From Rickettsiales bacterium (GTDB taxonomy: Bacteria > Pseudomonadota > Alphaproteobacteria > Rickettsiales > SXRF01), in NCBI GenBank assembly GCA_021299465.1, contig JAJTHB010000008.1, positions 1-53,344 on the forward strand: 53,344 bases of DNA, given 5' to 3'. Made by a program: the position numbers and the translations under genes. The notes beneath the pieces are model-generated. The model was not told where the DNA came from, made no database searches, and saw only the letters and a program-made list of their open reading frames with translations. Below are positions 52,195 through 53,344 of this stretch, piece after piece; within the stretch, counting starts at the first letter, position 1, and every line of letters starts with the position of its first letter.

Positions 52195-52668
52195 TTATTT
52201 GAATTTCACATCGGCGATTTCGTAGTTTTTGTCGCCTTTTGGGGTTTTGACCTCGATGGATGTGCCTTTTTTCTTGCCGATCAGGGCGCGAGCCATCGGC
52301 GCGGTGATGGAGATTTGTTTGAGCTTAATATCCGCCTCATACTCGCCGACAATCTGGTAGGTGGATTTTTCTTCGGTGTCTTCATCGATCAGCGTCACGG
52401 TTGCGCCGAATTTCACCACATCGCCGGTCATTGCCGCTACATCGATGATTTCTGCTCGTGAGATCACCGCCTCTAACTCTTTGATACGACCTTCGTTGAA
52501 GCTCTGCTTTTCCTTAGCAGCGGAGTATTCGGCGTTTTCTGATAAATCGCCATGTGCACGCGCTTCTGATATCGCTGCAATGATCGCCGGACGATCAATC
52601 GATTTGCGCTGTTTCAGTTCAGCTTCCGCTTTGGCAAAGCCCGCGGCGGTGAAGGGTATTTTTTCCAT
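52195..52668 (-). CDS. greA: Transcription elongation factor GreA
   Basis: GreA makes backtracked RNA polymerase cut its transcript and restart. The 157-residue protein begins [19 protein letters not shown] with the coiled-coil tip [13 protein letters not shown], whose acidic residues act at the active site, and ends with the FKBP-like domain ([22 protein letters not shown]). I use the ATG at 52668, which matches the family; an ATG three codons upstream is possible. It follows carB on the same strand. Confidence 0.96.
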   Translation of the reverse strand: MEKIPFTAAGFAKAEAELKQRKSIDRPAIIAAISEARAHGDLSENAEYSAAKEKQSFNEGRIKELEAVISRAEIIDVAAMTGDVVKFGATVTLIDEDTEEKSTYQIVGEYEADIKLKQISITAPMARALIGKKKGTSIEVKTPKGDKNYEIADVKFK

Positions 52669-52675
52669 ATCTAAC

Positions 52676-52695
52676 ATACCCGCGAAAGCGGGTAT
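52676..52695 (-). repeat. Hairpin in greA leader
   Basis: On the minus strand ATACCCGC and GCGGGTAT form an 8-bp stem with a TTTC loop that ends 7 nt before the greA ATG. It takes the place of a normal ribosome-binding site. It resembles short GC-rich palindromes dispersed in alphaproteobacterial genomes. Confidence 0.6.
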
Positions 52696-52721
52696 CCTGT
52701 CGTTTCATGTTTAAAATAAAG

Positions 52722-52741
52722 ATCCCCGCTTACGCGGGGAT
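52722..52741 (-). terminator. Terminator-like hairpin after carB
   Basis: ATCCCCGC and GCGGGGAT form a perfect 8-bp stem with a 4-nt loop, 5 nt after the carB stop. On the minus strand it is preceded by six A and followed by CTTTATTTT, a fair termination signal. Partial termination here would separate carB from greA. Confidence 0.7.
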
Positions 52742-52746
52742 TTTTT

Positions 52747-53344
52747 CTAGGCGGCAAAGTACGATTGAATCGATCGCACGTCAAGCCCGCCATTATCGCG
52801 GATGGATTTCATCGCTTGGGCTGCGGCGCGCGCACCGGCGATAGTGGTGTAGTAAGGCAGTTTCATCAGCAGCGTGGTGCGGCGGATCGAGTAGGAATCG
52901 GCGATTGCTGCAGCGCCTTCGGTGGTGTTGATGACAAGCGCAATCTTGCCGTCTTTCAGCATATCCACAATATGCGGCCTGCCTTCGCGCACTTTATTGA
53001 CCGTCTGAACCTTAAGACCCGCTTTTTCAAGGAAGCTGGCGGTGCCGCTGGTTGCAACTAGTTCAAAGCCCAGTGCGGCGAGCTGGCGGCAAATATCGGC
53101 TGCTGCGGGTTTGTCGGATTCTTTCACCGACACAAACACCGGGCCAGATTTAGGAATTGTGGTGCCGGCAGAAAGCTGCGATTTAGCAAAGGCGCGGGGG
53201 AAATCAACGTCAATACCCATCGCCTCGCCGGTGGATTTCATCTCAGGGCCGAGGATGACATCCACATTCTGGAAACGCGCGAAAGGAAAGACACTTTCTT
53301 TCACACTAACATGTGAAAGAGGCTTCAGGTTTCGGGTTTCTGGC
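52747..53344 (-). CDS. carB: Carbamoyl-phosphate synthase large subunit, C-terminal part
   Basis: CarB makes carbamoyl phosphate for arginine and pyrimidine synthesis. Only the last 198 residues are in the window; the gene continues past the right edge. Visible are the end of the second ATP-grasp half (SVKESVFPFARF, ILGPEMKSTGEAMG) and the MGS-like allosteric domain (FVSVKESDKPAAADI, FELVATSGTASFL and LVINTTEG). A GTG at 53304 is not a real start; the frame is open to the edge. The first visible codons (53321-53344) follow a 7-bp repeat pattern. Confidence 0.95.
   Translation of the reverse strand, partial: PETRNLKPLSHVSVKESVFPFARFQNVDVILGPEMKSTGEAMGIDVDFPRAFAKSQLSAGTTIPKSGPVFVSVKESDKPAAADICRQLAALGFELVATSGTASFLEKAGLKVQTVNKVREGRPHIVDMLKDGKIALVINTTEGAAAIADSYSIRRTTLLMKLPYYTTIAGARAAAQAMKSIRDNGGLDVRSIQSYFAA
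53321..53344. repeat. 7-bp repeats at the window edge in carB
   Basis: GGCTTCA, GGTTTCG and GGTTTCT run in tandem to the end of the window, in frame with carB (encoding PETRNLKP on the minus strand). The element is cut by the window end, so its other arm cannot be seen. Confidence 0.6.

Noticed and set aside
53304-53344. carB starting at the GTG at 53304
   Set aside because: The frame is open to the window edge and the residues upstream continue the normal CarB chain.

Overview
The window looks like the chromosome of an alphaproteobacterium. It carries classic conserved gene orders: rplU-rpmA / obgE-proB-proA-nadD-rsfS-rlmH-gpmI-envC-ctpA-yibQ-rppH, zapA-6S RNA-ygfA, rpmH-rnpA-yidD-yidC-engB-argB, and carB-greA. 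It also has aerobic ubiquinone synthesis (Coq7), DsbB, Tad-type pilus proteins and a PleC/DivJ-like histidine kinase. The order within the class cannot be fixed from sequence reading alone. Base composition is moderate, and no transposase, integrase, CRISPR array or rRNA gene was seen.

Layout. 1-18.4 kb is the conserved housekeeping block: ribosomal proteins L21/L27, Obg GTPase, proline synthesis, NAD synthesis, ribosome silencing and methylation, phosphoglycerate mutase, an EnvC/CtpA/YibQ cell-envelope group, RppH, and a three-gene DevCAB/MacB-like ABC exporter. This block is broken by accessory DNA: a lipase-like gene flanked by a 19-bp repeat of the proB 3' end, a ParD/ParE-type toxin-antitoxin pair whose stop overlaps the proA start, and a HigBA pair plus two small genes between nadD and rsfS. 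18.4-21.9 kb is an accessory patch beside tRNA-Leu(CAA), with an M48-like peptidase, a GIY-YIG protein and an unrecognised 397-residue protein with a near-consensus promoter; two copies of an 85-bp repeat lie in it. 21.9-31.7 kb has dsbB, coq7, a secretin lipoprotein, an ABC-2-like permease, a membrane-bound AraC regulator, flavoproteins and membrane proteins.

31.7-39.6 kb holds polA, an esterase, an unrecognised 413-residue protein, zapA, 6S RNA, ygfA, a YmdB-type phosphoesterase and yaaA. 39.6-42.3 kb has three TadE/TadG-like pilus genes. 43-47 kb is the rpmH-to-argB block. 47-49.5 kb carries a histidine kinase and panB. 49.5-52.1 kb holds two tandem paralogues that appear to be strings of helix-turn-helix modules. 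The window ends in greA and the 3' part of carB.

Two observations stand out as possibly undescribed. First, polA contains three in-frame insertions with the same architecture: tandem 7-bp repeats on one side, a short core, and 7-bp repeats of the opposite strand on the other. The same 7-bp grammar occurs in gpmI, upstream of polA, before panB and at the carB edge. Second, the multi-HTH paralogue pair at 49457-52084 shares a distinctive C-terminal module and matches no family I recognise. All functional statements rest on motif reading and recalled gene orders; no database search was possible.
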